Of a stretch of 51,053 nt of DNA, positions 1-7,980 are shown in pieces; within the stretch, counting starts at the first letter, position 1, and the number at the start of each line of letters is the position of its first letter. Origin of the DNA: Bacteroidales bacterium (GTDB lineage: Bacteria > Bacteroidota > Bacteroidia > Bacteroidales > Muribaculaceae); contig SFOH01000006.1 of NCBI GenBank assembly GCA_004552485.1, forward strand, positions 1 to 51,053. The letters run 5' to 3'. The notes beneath the pieces are model-generated. The model worked only from the letters and a program-made list of their open reading frames with translations. It did no database searches and had not been told where the DNA came from. A program made the translations under genes and the position numbers.

Positions 1-1
1 T

Positions 2-1264
2 GTCTATCATGACGCAAAGTTAGCCCATATTGTTGAGATATACTACCGTCTGACGGTCAATCTTCGGTTAGCCCTGCCACGGAACTACGCCGCTGCCCCA
101 ATCTACCTGCTTCTATTTTTCGCCTTATGCACTTGCACCGCAACGGCAACATCATATACCGTAAACTTTAAGAGCTCTTCCGGCGATCGCGTCCAAATCA
201 CTACAGAAACCAATGTGGCTGACCTTTGTGCTTCCGACAAAGATTATATCTCGTCTGTGTCTGAAGTAAACAATGTGTATCAGACGGCTGATGGTATTCT
301 CTTCGATGGCACTTCAGGGGAGGCATCACTTGAACTGGCTCTCAATCGTAACGGACAGAAAAATGCGATATCATACGTCCTTGAGGTTGTGCCCTATTCC
401 GGCGAGGATGCAGCTGTGAGCGTAAATTCTATGGAACAAACCATTACCAAGCACACTACTGAGCTGAAGTTCAGGTTCAGCCAACCCACAAAAGAGGGAT
501 CGCTCATGATTGCCACAAAAAACAATGCGCGCTTCTGTTTGAAATCGCTCACGGTAGACTATGTCATTTCCAATGAGATTGCCTTCCAGGATAAAAATTA
601 CACCATTGATTTTGGGGAAACATTTGAAGCACCAATTCTTTTCAAAGGCGTTAATATCAAGGATGTTAAATATACATCAAGCAGCAAGTATGTTGCAGAG
701 GTCGACGCCGCTACAGGAGCTATTACGGTGGTGGCGCCGGGAAGTGCTGTTATCACGGCTTCCGCCACCGATCCGAATAACACTTCAGCCTCAGTTTCAG
801 CCAGCTATACTCTGAACGTCCTTCCTAAGGTAGTCGCGGACGGTGAAGATGTGACTGTTCTTTGGAACTTTTATAATGTGGAGCCAACGATACATAACAA
901 GACTGTTACCGATGAGCCAATCACCAATCTTCATGGCGAATTGTTTGGTGTGTGGTATATCGATGGCGAGTTTCAAAAAAAGGGAGTTTTGGAACGTACC
1001 GGTACGTATGAAAACCGTGCTATTGTTTTTGGCGAATCGGGCGATTCCTCTGAAACTTCAATCAGACTTGAGGGCAAAAATTTGATTGCCGATGTATCGC
1101 AACCTATAAACCTGATTGTTGCAGACCTGAACGGACGCAGCATATTCAGCGGCGAGCTAAAAGAGTCTGCCGTCATTCCGTTGGCCAACGTGACTTCGCC
1201 CTTTGTGGTCGTCAGATATATATGCAATGAACGGGCATATACCAAGAAATTTATTATAAAGTAA
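2..1264 (+). CDS. Exported Ig-like (BIG2-type) protein with T9SS-like C-terminal tail, 5' partial
   Basis: The frame is open from base 2, so the true start lies left of the window; the first in-frame GTG at 215 is internal. Before it, bases about 95-165 encode a hydrophobic stretch (IYLLLFFALCTCTATA) that looks like a signal peptide. The middle carries a bacterial Ig-like segment with the typical ITVVAPGSAVITASA pattern. The last 50 residues (VADLNGRSIFSGELK, then PFVVVRY and a KKFIIK end) resemble a type A sorting domain of the type IX secretion system, which would place the protein on the cell surface or outside. That Por secretion-like tail is family knowledge; export by T9SS is inferred. 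Function is unknown. No partner gene is visible on the left. Confidence 0.75.
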   Translation, partial: VYHDAKLAHIVEIYYRLTVNLRLALPRNYAAAPIYLLLFFALCTCTATATSYTVNFKSSSGDRVQITTETNVADLCASDKDYISSVSEVNNVYQTADGILFDGTSGEASLELALNRNGQKNAISYVLEVVPYSGEDAAVSVNSMEQTITKHTTELKFRFSQPTKEGSLMIATKNNARFCLKSLTVDYVISNEIAFQDKNYTIDFGETFEAPILFKGVNIKDVKYTSSSKYVAEVDAATGAITVVAPGSAVITASATDPNNTSASVSASYTLNVLPKVVADGEDVTVLWNFYNVEPTIHNKTVTDEPITNLHGELFGVWYIDGEFQKKGVLERTGTYENRAIVFGESGDSSETSIRLEGKNLIADVSQPINLIVADLNGRSIFSGELKESAVIPLANVTSPFVVVRYICNERAYTKKFIIK

Positions 1265-1399
1265 CCGGGCGCATCGCCGCTTAAGGGACATAGACTTAGT
1301 TGCTCCGCTTCCGTGCCACACGGGGGCGGAGCGATTTGTGTTTGCGGGGGCGGGATGAAAAAAGTGGCGGGAAATGAGGGCTGTATGGAAATAATCATG

Positions 1400-1407
1400 T
1401 AACTTTG
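1400..1407 (+). promoter_or_regulatory. Bacteroidota-type -7 box TAACTTTG before the glycosyltransferase
   Basis: TAACTTTG followed by GC matches the Bacteroidota -7 element. A clear -33 TTTG at the usual spacing is not present. The heptad repeats at 1420-1475 would lie in the transcribed leader. Confidence 0.4.
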
Positions 1408-1419
1408 CAGGAGGAGCGC

Positions 1420-1482
1420 AATCCTCAATCCTCAATCCCCAATCCTCAATCCTCAATCCCCAATCCTCAATCCTCAATCATA
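1420..1482 (+). repeat. Heptanucleotide tandem repeat AATCCTC/AATCCCC
   Basis: Eight consecutive heptads (AATCCTC, AATCCTC, AATCCCC and so on) followed by one diverged copy (AATCATA). They form a higher-order 21-bp triad. Related heptads recur at 6905-6946 and 7743-7777. The tract resembles the short tandemly repeated repetitive sequences known from cyanobacteria in form, but homology is not implied. Confidence 0.85.
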
Positions 1483-1513
1483 ACTCAAACCTCATACTTA
1501 AAAAAACTATCCT

Positions 1514-2536
1514 ATGGGTCGTCTGTGTTTCATCTCGCGGGCTTATCGCAACCGCACCTCGTCAGGCAATAAGGCCAAGAGCGACTACGAAGACATACTC
1601 ACTGCGGCCGGCGCCGTAAACCTGGGCCTCGAACGCACGTACGGCGACGGCAAGGCGCGCGGCTTCGTGCGCAACCTTGCGGGCATCGTGGTCGCGGCCG
1701 CGCGCCTGCGGCCGGGCGACACGCTCGTGCTGCAGTATCCCGTGAAGAAGTATTTCGCGGCCGTGTGCCGGGTGGCGCGGATGCGCGGGGCGCGGACCGT
1801 GGCGCTGATTCACGACTTAGGGTCGTGGCGACGCCGCAAGCTCACCGTGGCGCAGGAGCTCCGCCGCCTGGACAATGCCGATGTCGTGGCCGCCACCAAT
1901 CCCGTGATGGCGCAGTGGCTCGCCGAGCAGGGCTTCCCCGAGGAGAAGCTCCTGGCGCTGGGCCTCCACGACTATCTCTCCGACGCTCAGCCTCCCGAGG
2001 CCGCGCCCACCGACCTCGGCTCCGTTGCCTATGCCGGCGCCCTGAACATGCGCAAGAACGCGTTCCTCCTCGAGATGAAAGAGCTGAAAGGCGTGCACGT
2101 CGAACTCTACGGCTCGCTCAAAGACTACACCCCCGAGCACATCACGGCCCACGGCTTCGTGGAGCCCGACGCCTTCATCCGCGGCGCCAAAGGAGCCTGG
2201 GGACTCGTCTGGGACGGCGACTCGCTGGACGCCTGCACCGGCGCCTGGGGCGAATACCTCAGCGTGAACACCCCCCACAAGAGCGCCTTCTACCTGCGCG
2301 CCGGCCTGCCCCTCATTGTGTGGAGCCGCTCGGCCATAGCGCCCATCGTGCGCGAGCGCGGCATCGGCCTGTGCGTCGACTCGCTGCGCGAACTGCCCGA
2401 CTTGCTCGCCTCCATCACCCCCGAGCGCTACCGGGCCCTGCGTGCATCGGCCCTCCGCGAGGGAGAGCGCGCCGCCCGCGGCGAAAACCTCCGCGCCCTC
2501 CTCGCCTCGCCCCCCATCGCCTCCCGCCCCGAATAA
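1514..2536 (+). CDS. Galactofuranosyltransferase-like glycosyltransferase
   Basis: 340 residues. The N-terminus (CFISRAYRNRTSSGNKAKSDYE) and the LIHDLGSWRRRKLT stretch at about residue 97, followed by a D-A-D-V-V-A-A-T-N-P segment, are typical of the bacterial beta-1,6-galactofuranosyltransferase-like family that builds cell-surface glycans. The expected fold has two Rossmann-like halves, a nucleotide-sugar donor and a polysaccharide or LPS acceptor; the acceptor here is not known. The start at 1514 directly gives the family N-terminus. The next gene begins 31 bases downstream on the same strand, so the two are probably cotranscribed. The call rests on recalled family motifs rather than a search. 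Confidence 0.75.
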   Translation: MGRLCFISRAYRNRTSSGNKAKSDYEDILTAAGAVNLGLERTYGDGKARGFVRNLAGIVVAAARLRPGDTLVLQYPVKKYFAAVCRVARMRGARTVALIHDLGSWRRRKLTVAQELRRLDNADVVAATNPVMAQWLAEQGFPEEKLLALGLHDYLSDAQPPEAAPTDLGSVAYAGALNMRKNAFLLEMKELKGVHVELYGSLKDYTPEHITAHGFVEPDAFIRGAKGAWGLVWDGDSLDACTGAWGEYLSVNTPHKSAFYLRAGLPLIVWSRSAIAPIVRERGIGLCVDSLRELPDLLASITPERYRALRASALREGERAARGENLRALLASPPIASRPE

Positions 2537-2567
2537 GCATCATGAACGCCAGCCAATCTCCCACACC

Positions 2568-3401
2568 ATGAGCCAAAAGAAACTCTTCTGCCAGCGCGGC
2601 CCCCTGGCCTACGCCCTGTCGCTGAACAAGCAGATACTGACGCGCAAACTCCGCGACGCCTTCTCCCGTGAACGCTTCGCGCGCCAGCGCTGCGCCGAGA
2701 CCCTCCCCGTCGTCGTCCACGCCCACAGCTGCTCCCTCATCAAACGCGGCCCCGGCGCCGGCGACCCTGCCCTCCAGGAGGGCAAGGCCCGCAACATACG
2801 CCTCGCCTGCAGCCGCATGGACGGCCTCATCATCGCCCCCGGCGAAACCTTCTCCTTCTGGCACCTCTGCGGCAAAACCTCGCGCCGCAACGGCTTTGCC
2901 CCCGGCCGCATCCTGGTGGGCGGCGTGCTCCGACCCGGCGTCGGCGGCGGCCTGTGCAACCTTGCCAACACCATCCACCTCCTGGCCATGCACAGCCCCC
3001 TCACCGTCACCGAGCTCCACCACCACTCCGACGCCCTCGCCCCCGACCCCGGCGGCGTCCGCCGACCATACAGCGCCGGCACCTCCGTCAGCTACAACTA
3101 CATCGACCTGCGCCTGCGCAACGACACCGACCGCCCCCTCCAGCTCTGCCTCCGCTGCCATGACGACGCCATGACCGCCGAGCTCCGCACCACCGCCGCC
3201 TTCCCCCACGCCTACCGCATCGTCGAAGAAGACCACCACTTCACCCGTGCCGACGACGGCCACTACTACCGCATCTCGCGCATCTTCCGCGAAACCCTCG
3301 ACCGCGTCACCGGCGCCGTCCTCGCCCGCGAACTCAAGTGGAACAACCGCTCGCGCGTCATGTTCGACCCCTCCCTTCTCCCGCCCGAACTCATCCGCTG
3401 A
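2568..3401 (+). CDS. VanW-like family protein
   Basis: 277 residues from ATG 2568. The open frame extends up to 2442, but that would overlap the previous gene by 95 bases, so I prefer 2568. The centre carries the VanW signature: GETFSFW, then a G-rich GGVLRPGVGGGLCNLANT stretch, with the conserved GxGGGLC at about residues 125-131. VanW proteins take their name from the vanB glycopeptide-resistance cluster but are widespread and mostly of unknown function. No van ligase or vanX/vanY gene is nearby, so resistance should not be inferred. No signal peptide or membrane segment is evident. Its neighbour suggests a role in surface glycan or envelope assembly, which is an inference. Confidence 0.8.
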   Translation: MSQKKLFCQRGPLAYALSLNKQILTRKLRDAFSRERFARQRCAETLPVVVHAHSCSLIKRGPGAGDPALQEGKARNIRLACSRMDGLIIAPGETFSFWHLCGKTSRRNGFAPGRILVGGVLRPGVGGGLCNLANTIHLLAMHSPLTVTELHHHSDALAPDPGGVRRPYSAGTSVSYNYIDLRLRNDTDRPLQLCLRCHDDAMTAELRTTAAFPHAYRIVEEDHHFTRADDGHYYRISRIFRETLDRVTGAVLARELKWNNRSRVMFDPSLLPPELIR

Positions 3402-3426
3402 CCCGCCCCCCAAGACAAAACCAATC

Positions 3427-4446
3427 ATGACCGAACAGACCCCCGCCGACACCACTCCCGCCGCCCCCGTACGACCCACCGTACGCTCCCGACGTGCCCC
3501 CTTCGAACTCACCATCTTCTGCACCATGATCGCCCTGGCCGCCACCGTCGGCATCGTCTACAGCGCCCAACCCATAGACCCCGTAATGTACCGCGTCGAT
3601 GAAGTGTGCTGCATCGTCGCCGTCATCATCACGCTGACAGTCGCCTTTGTCCGGGCACTTCCCGCTGCCGCCGTCGGTGCGCTCACCGCCCTCGTGTGCA
3701 TAATCGCCGCCCCCATCGTGCTCAACGCCGTCATCATGGACGAAGCCTCCACCGTCACCTACCCCGCATACTTCACCGAGAAATCCGTCTCCCACTCCAA
3801 GTACGGCAACACCTATAACGCCACCTATCAGGCCGCCAACTCCCGCGTCTACCACGCCGAAATCACCGACCAAGCGTATTATGCCGACACCTATCCCGAG
3901 GTCATCACCATGAAAGAACAGCGCGGACTCATGGGCTGGACGGTCGACGCCACCGACGCCGGCACCATCTACGACCGCACCTTCTGGACCCTCTTCGCAC
4001 TCTGCATCTGCTTCTCCACCGGAATATGGCAGTATACCCGCTATAACATCGACTTCCGGCGACGCTACGGCAACATCGCCATCTTCATCATGGCCATCTC
4101 CGCCCTCCTCCCTTACGCAGAGACCACACCCATCGTGCTCTACCTCGCCCTCGGCGGCACCGCCCTCGGCGCACTCCTCTGCTTCGCCCTCATGGCCAAC
4201 TACCACATCGCCCGCCGGGGCCCCGCCGTCATGGCCGACATCGTCGCCCGCCGCGAGCCCCGCTATCTGCGCGGGCCCCGCACCCGCGACACCCTCTACA
4301 CCTACACCTTCGCCATACACGACCCCGACTTCGAGTTTGAGTGGGGCGAAGAACGGGGCACCATCCTCGGACCCGTCACCACCCCCGGACTCCCCGTCCG
4401 CATCGACCGCGGCTGCCTGGGCATGCGCATCATCCGCCCCATCTGA
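3427..4446 (+). CDS. Multi-pass membrane protein, paralogue 1 of a tandem pair
   Basis: 339 residues from ATG 3427; upstream in-frame starts would overlap the VanW-like gene. About six hydrophobic segments are visible: one near residues 27-48, two close together near 60-100, one near 190-210, and two near 220-265. Between the second pair and the rest lies a polar domain with YP-x-x-ITMKEQRGL-x-GW. The C-terminus ends FEFEWGEERGTILGP, then a VRIDRGCLGMR block. The same blocks recur in the next gene (4486-5514), which is clearly a tandem duplicate. I do not recognise the family. The conserved soluble blocks, rather than the membrane segments, are the best candidates for the working part. Confidence 0.8.
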   Translation: MTEQTPADTTPAAPVRPTVRSRRAPFELTIFCTMIALAATVGIVYSAQPIDPVMYRVDEVCCIVAVIITLTVAFVRALPAAAVGALTALVCIIAAPIVLNAVIMDEASTVTYPAYFTEKSVSHSKYGNTYNATYQAANSRVYHAEITDQAYYADTYPEVITMKEQRGLMGWTVDATDAGTIYDRTFWTLFALCICFSTGIWQYTRYNIDFRRRYGNIAIFIMAISALLPYAETTPIVLYLALGGTALGALLCFALMANYHIARRGPAVMADIVARREPRYLRGPRTRDTLYTYTFAIHDPDFEFEWGEERGTILGPVTTPGLPVRIDRGCLGMRIIRPI

Positions 4447-4485
4447 CCCCTAAACCCTAAAACCTCATAAATCCCCCCCGGAACA

Positions 4486-5514
4486 ATGAAAGAACAGACA
4501 ACCGAACCCACCGAGCCTACCACCTCCACACCTCCACCCGCACCCACCAAACGCTCGCGGCGCTCGCCCTTCGAGCTCACCCTCTTCTGCCTCACCACCT
4601 GCATCATCGCCTCCCTCGCCATCATCTTCGGCAGCGTCCTCATCATCGAGCCCATCGGCCTCACCTTCGTCGGCATAGGCGCCGCCGGACTCGCCGTCTC
4701 CCTCCTCGTCATCCTGCTGCGCTTCATCCCCACCGTCGTCAAAACCGTCTACACCGCCCTCCTGTGCGGCCTCGCCCTCGCCCTCGCGCTGAACTTCCTC
4801 CTGCCCGACGAGTCGAGCACCGTCTCCTATCCCGGCTATTACAAGAGCCGCCACATCACCACCAGCCGACGCGGCGGAAAGTCGTACCACGTCATCTACG
4901 CCTCCGACCGGGGCCGCACCTACACCACCTCCGTCTCCGAGGACGACTATTACCTCGAGAACTACCCCGACCAAATCACCATGAAAGAACAGCGCGGCCT
5001 CCTGGGCTGGGAGATCGAAGACACCGACAATTGGAACTTCTACGAGCGGCTGCGCTGGTTGCTGCTCGCCCTGGGCATCTGCCTGTGCGAAGGCATATGG
5101 CTCTACTCGCGCTGCACCATAGACTTCCGGCGCAGCATCGCCACCACGGCCATAGTGGCGCAGGTGCTGACGGTGGGAATGATGCTCTTCGCGCCGTCGG
5201 TCGGGGCGGCCGTGCTCAGCTCCATGGCCACCGTGTTCGCCGCCGGCGTCTGCTTCGTGCTCATGGCCAACTACCACCGCTGCGAACGGGGCGCGGCGCA
5301 GTGGGCCGTCATGGAAGAACGCCGCAAAGTGCGAAACCGCTCCGGGAAGCGCGCCCCCTACAACTACGTGTATCGGTTCAGCGTCAACGACGGCGAATTT
5401 GAGTTCAAGTGGGGCGAGGACCGCAGCGCCTTCCTGGGACCCATTACCACTGACGCACTGCCCGTGCGCATCGACCGCGGCTGCTTCGGGATGCGCGTGG
5501 TCAAGCCCATCTGA
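4486..5514 (+). CDS. Multi-pass membrane protein, paralogue 2 of a tandem pair
   Basis: 342 residues. It is colinear with the preceding protein: a proline/threonine-rich N-terminus, an RRSPFELTLFC lead into the first membrane segment, YPDQITMKEQRGLLGW in the middle soluble part, and FEFKWGEDRSAFLGP plus VRIDRGCFGMR at the C-terminus. About six membrane segments are predicted by eye. A 39-base gap separates it from its paralogue, so they likely form one operon with the glycosyltransferase and VanW-like genes. The duplication is old enough that the membrane segments have diverged while the soluble blocks have not. Function unknown. Confidence 0.8.
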   Translation: MKEQTTEPTEPTTSTPPPAPTKRSRRSPFELTLFCLTTCIIASLAIIFGSVLIIEPIGLTFVGIGAAGLAVSLLVILLRFIPTVVKTVYTALLCGLALALALNFLLPDESSTVSYPGYYKSRHITTSRRGGKSYHVIYASDRGRTYTTSVSEDDYYLENYPDQITMKEQRGLLGWEIEDTDNWNFYERLRWLLLALGICLCEGIWLYSRCTIDFRRSIATTAIVAQVLTVGMMLFAPSVGAAVLSSMATVFAAGVCFVLMANYHRCERGAAQWAVMEERRKVRNRSGKRAPYNYVYRFSVNDGEFEFKWGEDRSAFLGPITTDALPVRIDRGCFGMRVVKPI

Positions 5515-5573
5515 CGCCCCCGATCCACCCCCGTGCGCCCGCGCCGCGCGGCCCTTTTCGTGCGCCCGCGCGG

Positions 5574-5600
5574 TTCGTCATGAAAACCCCGGGGTTCGTC
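5574..5600 (+). promoter_or_regulatory. Operator site A: TTCGTC direct repeat, 21-bp period
   Basis: TTCGTC at 5574-5579 and again at 5595-5600, both preceded by GG. The second copy begins 68 bp before the -7 box at 5663, about two helical turns further away than in sites B, C and D. It lies ahead of the LytTR gene, suggesting autoregulation. The LytTR link is inferred from the 21-bp direct-repeat geometry. Confidence 0.65.
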
Positions 5601-5662
5601 AAAAAAGCAAGGGGGTTGGTAAGTTTTAGCGCAAAACTCAAGGTTATGTCCCCAAAATGTTG

Positions 5663-5670
5663 TAACTTTG
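5663..5670 (+). promoter_or_regulatory. -7 box TAACTTTG of the LytTR-FHA-caspase unit
   Basis: TAACTTTG followed by CC at 5663-5670. No good -33 TTG is seen at the expected spacing, which would fit a promoter that depends on an activator bound at site A. The predicted leader is about 125 bases. Confidence 0.5.
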
Positions 5671-5800
5671 CCACTAATGAACGGCATCTCTATGAGTATG
5701 CGGGACATTCTAATCCTCAACTGTCAAACAATAGCACGGCTCCCCAAGCCCGGGTGTTCATCCGAAAACCCTAACCGCAAAACCATAAACTCTATATCGC

Positions 5801-6181
5801 ATGTACAAGATTTGCTTAAACTCGAGAGATGAGCTGCTGATTATCGACCTCGACAAGATCGCTTTCTTTCAGGCCAACGGCAACTACACTCAGATGACCT
5901 ACATCGGCGGCGACTCCCATCTGCTGTCAATAGGCCTGGCCAAGGCCGAGGAACTCATCCGTCTCACCTGGCCCGCCGACCGCCCTTCGCCGTTCGTGCG
6001 CCTGGGCCGCAGTCTGATGATCAACCAGAATTTCCTGTCCGAGATCAACATCTTCAAGCAGAAGCTTGTCCTCTCCGACAATGCCGAGCATTCCTACGCG
6101 CTGGCCGTTCCCAAGCCCCTGCTCAAGGACTACAAGGACCGCATCAACGAACTCTATCTGCGCCGCATCCTCAAGAAATAA
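5801..6181 (+). CDS. Stand-alone LytTR-family DNA-binding regulator
   Basis: 126 residues, almost entirely one LytTR domain. The recognisable pattern is DLDKIAFFQANGNYTQM at about residues 16-32, FVRLGRSLMINQNFL at about 66-80, and a C-terminal KPLLKDYKDRI helix. LytTR domains bind pairs of 9-10 bp direct repeats spaced about 21 bp apart, often as the output domain of a response regulator. This protein has no receiver domain and no membrane segment, so its input signal is not evident from sequence. It is preceded by site A and is the first gene of the FHA-caspase unit. I infer that it controls sites A-D. Phosphorylation by the kinase encoded nearby is possible but unsupported. Confidence 0.88.
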   Translation: MYKICLNSRDELLIIDLDKIAFFQANGNYTQMTYIGGDSHLLSIGLAKAEELIRLTWPADRPSPFVRLGRSLMINQNFLSEINIFKQKLVLSDNAEHSYALAVPKPLLKDYKDRINELYLRRILKK

Positions 6182-6245
6182 TCCCCCCGCCTCTCCTCCA
6201 CTCATCAACTCATTCCTAATTCCTCATCCACTCTAATCCACTCAA

Positions 6246-6905
6246 ATGTCAAAAGAATACATCGTCGGCCGCTGCCCGGAGTCGGCCGTAAAAATTCCCG
6301 ACGGCCGCAACGGCGTCAGCAGTAAACACGTGAAAATCACTGTCCATGACGACGGCGAGTGGGAGGTCGAGGACCTCAGCTCGGCCAACGGCACGTACGT
6401 CAAAGACCGCAACGGCGACTTCCAGCGTGTCTTCCGCAAGAAAATCTCGGAGAAAACGGTTCTGCGCCTGGGTCAGCAGGGCCACGACAGTTTCGTGTTC
6501 ATGGCCCACCGCGTGGTGGCGCCGGCCGGTTCGTACGCCTACGAGTTCAAGCAGCTTCAGAAGATGCTTGCCCGTCAGCGCGAGGAAGAGGAGAACCTGG
6601 AGCGCAAGAACTCGCGCAACATGAACATCGTGAAGTTAGGCGCGCCGGCGGCCATGGTGCTGTGCATGGGCCTGGACCTGGTGGTGCCGGCGCTGAAGGA
6701 GAATCCGCAGGCCAATCTGATGGTGTCGCGCGCGGCGATGTGCCTGGCGCCGTTTGTAGTGGGTATGTTCTTCGGCATCGACCGCAAGGGCGCCAAGGCG
6801 GTGAAGCAGCGCCGCATGAAGGTGCTGACCTGCCCGTGCTGCAATCTGCCCATCTCCGAATACGATATCGAGAACATGCAGTGCTCGCGCTGCCGCGCCC
6901 ACTGA
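6246..6905 (+). CDS. FHA-domain membrane protein with C-terminal zinc ribbon
   Basis: 219 residues. The N-terminal 90 residues form an FHA domain: VGR near residue 7, SSKHV near 25, and LSSANGTYV near 44. FHA domains bind phosphothreonine peptides. A charged, coiled-coil-like stretch (KMLARQREEEENLERK) follows, then two hydrophobic segments near residues 130-150 and 160-178. The protein ends with a four-cysteine zinc ribbon (CPCC, then CSRC). The FHA domain would be cytosolic. With a Ser/Thr kinase and PP2C phosphatase encoded 4-5 kb downstream, it is a plausible reader of their phosphorylation, anchored at the membrane. That role is inferred. Confidence 0.85.
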   Translation: MSKEYIVGRCPESAVKIPDGRNGVSSKHVKITVHDDGEWEVEDLSSANGTYVKDRNGDFQRVFRKKISEKTVLRLGQQGHDSFVFMAHRVVAPAGSYAYEFKQLQKMLARQREEEENLERKNSRNMNIVKLGAPAAMVLCMGLDLVVPALKENPQANLMVSRAAMCLAPFVVGMFFGIDRKGAKAVKQRRMKVLTCPCCNLPISEYDIENMQCSRCRAH

Positions 6906-6946
6906 TTCCTCATTCCTCCATCCTCCATCCTCCATCCTCAATCCTC
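6905..6946 (+). repeat. Heptanucleotide tandem repeat (ATTCCTC/CATCCTC/AATCCTC)
   Basis: Six heptads begin at the base after the FHA gene's stop codon region and fill much of the spacer before the caspase gene. They share the xxTCCTC core with the repeats at 1420 and 7743. Confidence 0.8.
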
Positions 6947-6981
6947 ATTCACTCATTCACTCTTAAAAACATCCTATCATT

Positions 6982-7710
6982 ATGAAAAAGACATTCTTAG
7001 CTCTCTTGCTGGCAGTGATGTTCATCCTGCCCCTCAATGCCCGTACTTTCGTGCTCGTCACCGGTGTTTCAAACTATGGCGACGAGAGCAATCTCGCGCA
7101 GACAACGAAGGACGCCAAGCGTTTCCGCGATGTGATGCTGCAGCAGACCAAAGACGTTAGTATTCTGACCTCGCGCAATGTGACGCGCGACAATGTGCTC
7201 TCAAAGCTGCGCGCCATCTGCAACCGTGCCCAGGAGGGCGACAAGGTCATCTTCTTTTACAGCGGCCACGGTATGCCCGGCGCCATCTGCGCTTACGACG
7301 TTCCCATCTCATACGACGACCTGACGGCGGTGCTGGCCACTTCGAAGGCCAGTCAGAAGATCTGCTTCATCGACGCCTGTCACGCGGGTTCGATGGCCGA
7401 GACGGCTTCGCGCGCCGGCAGCAAGGACTGGGCCAAGGCTGTGACGGAGCAGAAGGGCACGGCTTTCTTCGTGTCGTCGCGTGCCGACGAGTATTCGATG
7501 GAGAATCCGATTCTCGGCGCGGGCTTCTTCACGGCAGCCCTGCTGAAGGGCATCCGCGGCAAGTCGGACTCGAACGCCGACCGCAAGGTGACGGTGCTGG
7601 AGCTCTTCAAATATATCCACGCCGATGTGGTGAAACGCAGCAAACAGCGTCAGCACCCGCAGCTCATCGCCCCCAAGCAGATGCACAGCGCCGTTGTGGC
7701 CGAGTGGTAA
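6982..7710 (+). CDS. Exported caspase-like (C14) cysteine protease
   Basis: 242 residues. A signal peptide occupies about residues 1-20 (MKKTFLALLLAVMFILPLNA), so the mature protein should be periplasmic or beyond. The caspase/metacaspase catalytic pair is intact: His96 in FFYSGHG and Cys133 in IDACHAG. The FVLVTGVSNYGD beta-strand opening and D-A-K-R-F motif before it are typical of the C14 family. Length matches a single p20/p10-like catalytic unit with no extra domain. Bacterial caspase-like proteases act in regulated proteolysis, some in cell-death or stress responses. It is cotranscribed with the LytTR and FHA genes. The substrate is unknown; the paralogous acidic proteins or nearby exported proteins are candidates only by proximity. 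Confidence 0.88.
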   Translation: MKKTFLALLLAVMFILPLNARTFVLVTGVSNYGDESNLAQTTKDAKRFRDVMLQQTKDVSILTSRNVTRDNVLSKLRAICNRAQEGDKVIFFYSGHGMPGAICAYDVPISYDDLTAVLATSKASQKICFIDACHAGSMAETASRAGSKDWAKAVTEQKGTAFFVSSRADEYSMENPILGAGFFTAALLKGIRGKSDSNADRKVTVLELFKYIHADVVKRSKQRQHPQLIAPKQMHSAVVAEW

Positions 7711-7742
7711 ATGGGGAATGGGGATCGCCGACTCCTCCACCC

Positions 7743-7777
7743 ATTCCTCATTCCTCAATCCTCAATCCTCAATCCTC
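7743..7777 (+). repeat. Heptanucleotide tandem repeat (ATTCCTC/AATCCTC)
   Basis: Five heptads between the caspase gene and the hairpin before site B. This is the third tract of the same heptad family in the left 8 kb. Confidence 0.8.
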
Positions 7778-7803
7778 CCCCTCCGACTGCTTTGTTCGTG
7801 AAA

Positions 7804-7848
7804 AGGCCCCCCGTGCCGATAGCCCCGCTGAAAGGGGTGCACGGGCCT
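7804..7848 (+). terminator. Large hairpin after the caspase gene, just before site B
   Basis: An outer GGCCCCCCGTGC arm pairs with GCACGGGCC, around an inner CCCC/GGGG stem. There is no clear U-tract, so termination is plausible rather than certain. It separates the LytTR-FHA-caspase unit from the next promoter. Confidence 0.45.
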
Positions 7849-7861
7849 GGAAAAATGCAAT

Positions 7862-7888
7862 TTCGTCCAAAAAACCCATAGGTTCGTC
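7862..7888 (+). promoter_or_regulatory. Operator site B: TTCGTC direct repeat, 21-bp period
   Basis: TTCGTC at 7862-7867 and 7883-7888. The linker AAACCCATAGG and the flanking AAATGCAA are shared with site C. The second repeat begins 48 bp before the -7 box at 7931, placing the site just upstream of the -33 element, a position suited to activation. Confidence 0.75.
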
Positions 7889-7906
7889 CAGAATCCGGGA
7901 AAAAGC

Positions 7907-7938
7907 TTGCAAAACCCATCGTGGCGGACGTATCTTTG
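7907..7938 (+). promoter_or_regulatory. Promoter of the acidic protein-FHA-PP2C-kinase unit
   Basis: TTG at 7907-7909, 21 bp, then TATCTTTG at 7931-7938 followed by CA. This fits the Bacteroidota promoter pattern and gives a leader of about 40 bases before the ATG at 7981. Confidence 0.65.
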
Positions 7939-7980
7939 CATCACAAACAAAACAAACAACAACTCAAAAAACTCAAAATT

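Noticed and set aside
2568..3401. VanW-like gene as evidence of vancomycin resistance
   Set aside because: VanW-like proteins are common outside resistance clusters; no ligase, VanX or VanY gene accompanies it.
2415..3554. 379-codon open frame opposite the VanW-like gene
   Set aside because: Same GC-driven shadow effect; no domain and poor composition.
5557..5562. Additional TTCGTG half-site upstream of operator A
   Set aside because: It lies 17 bp, not 21, from the next repeat and has no counterpart at the other sites.
5580..5774. 64-codon open frame between the membrane pair and the LytTR gene
   Set aside because: It spans operator A and the promoter, and has no recognisable protein character.
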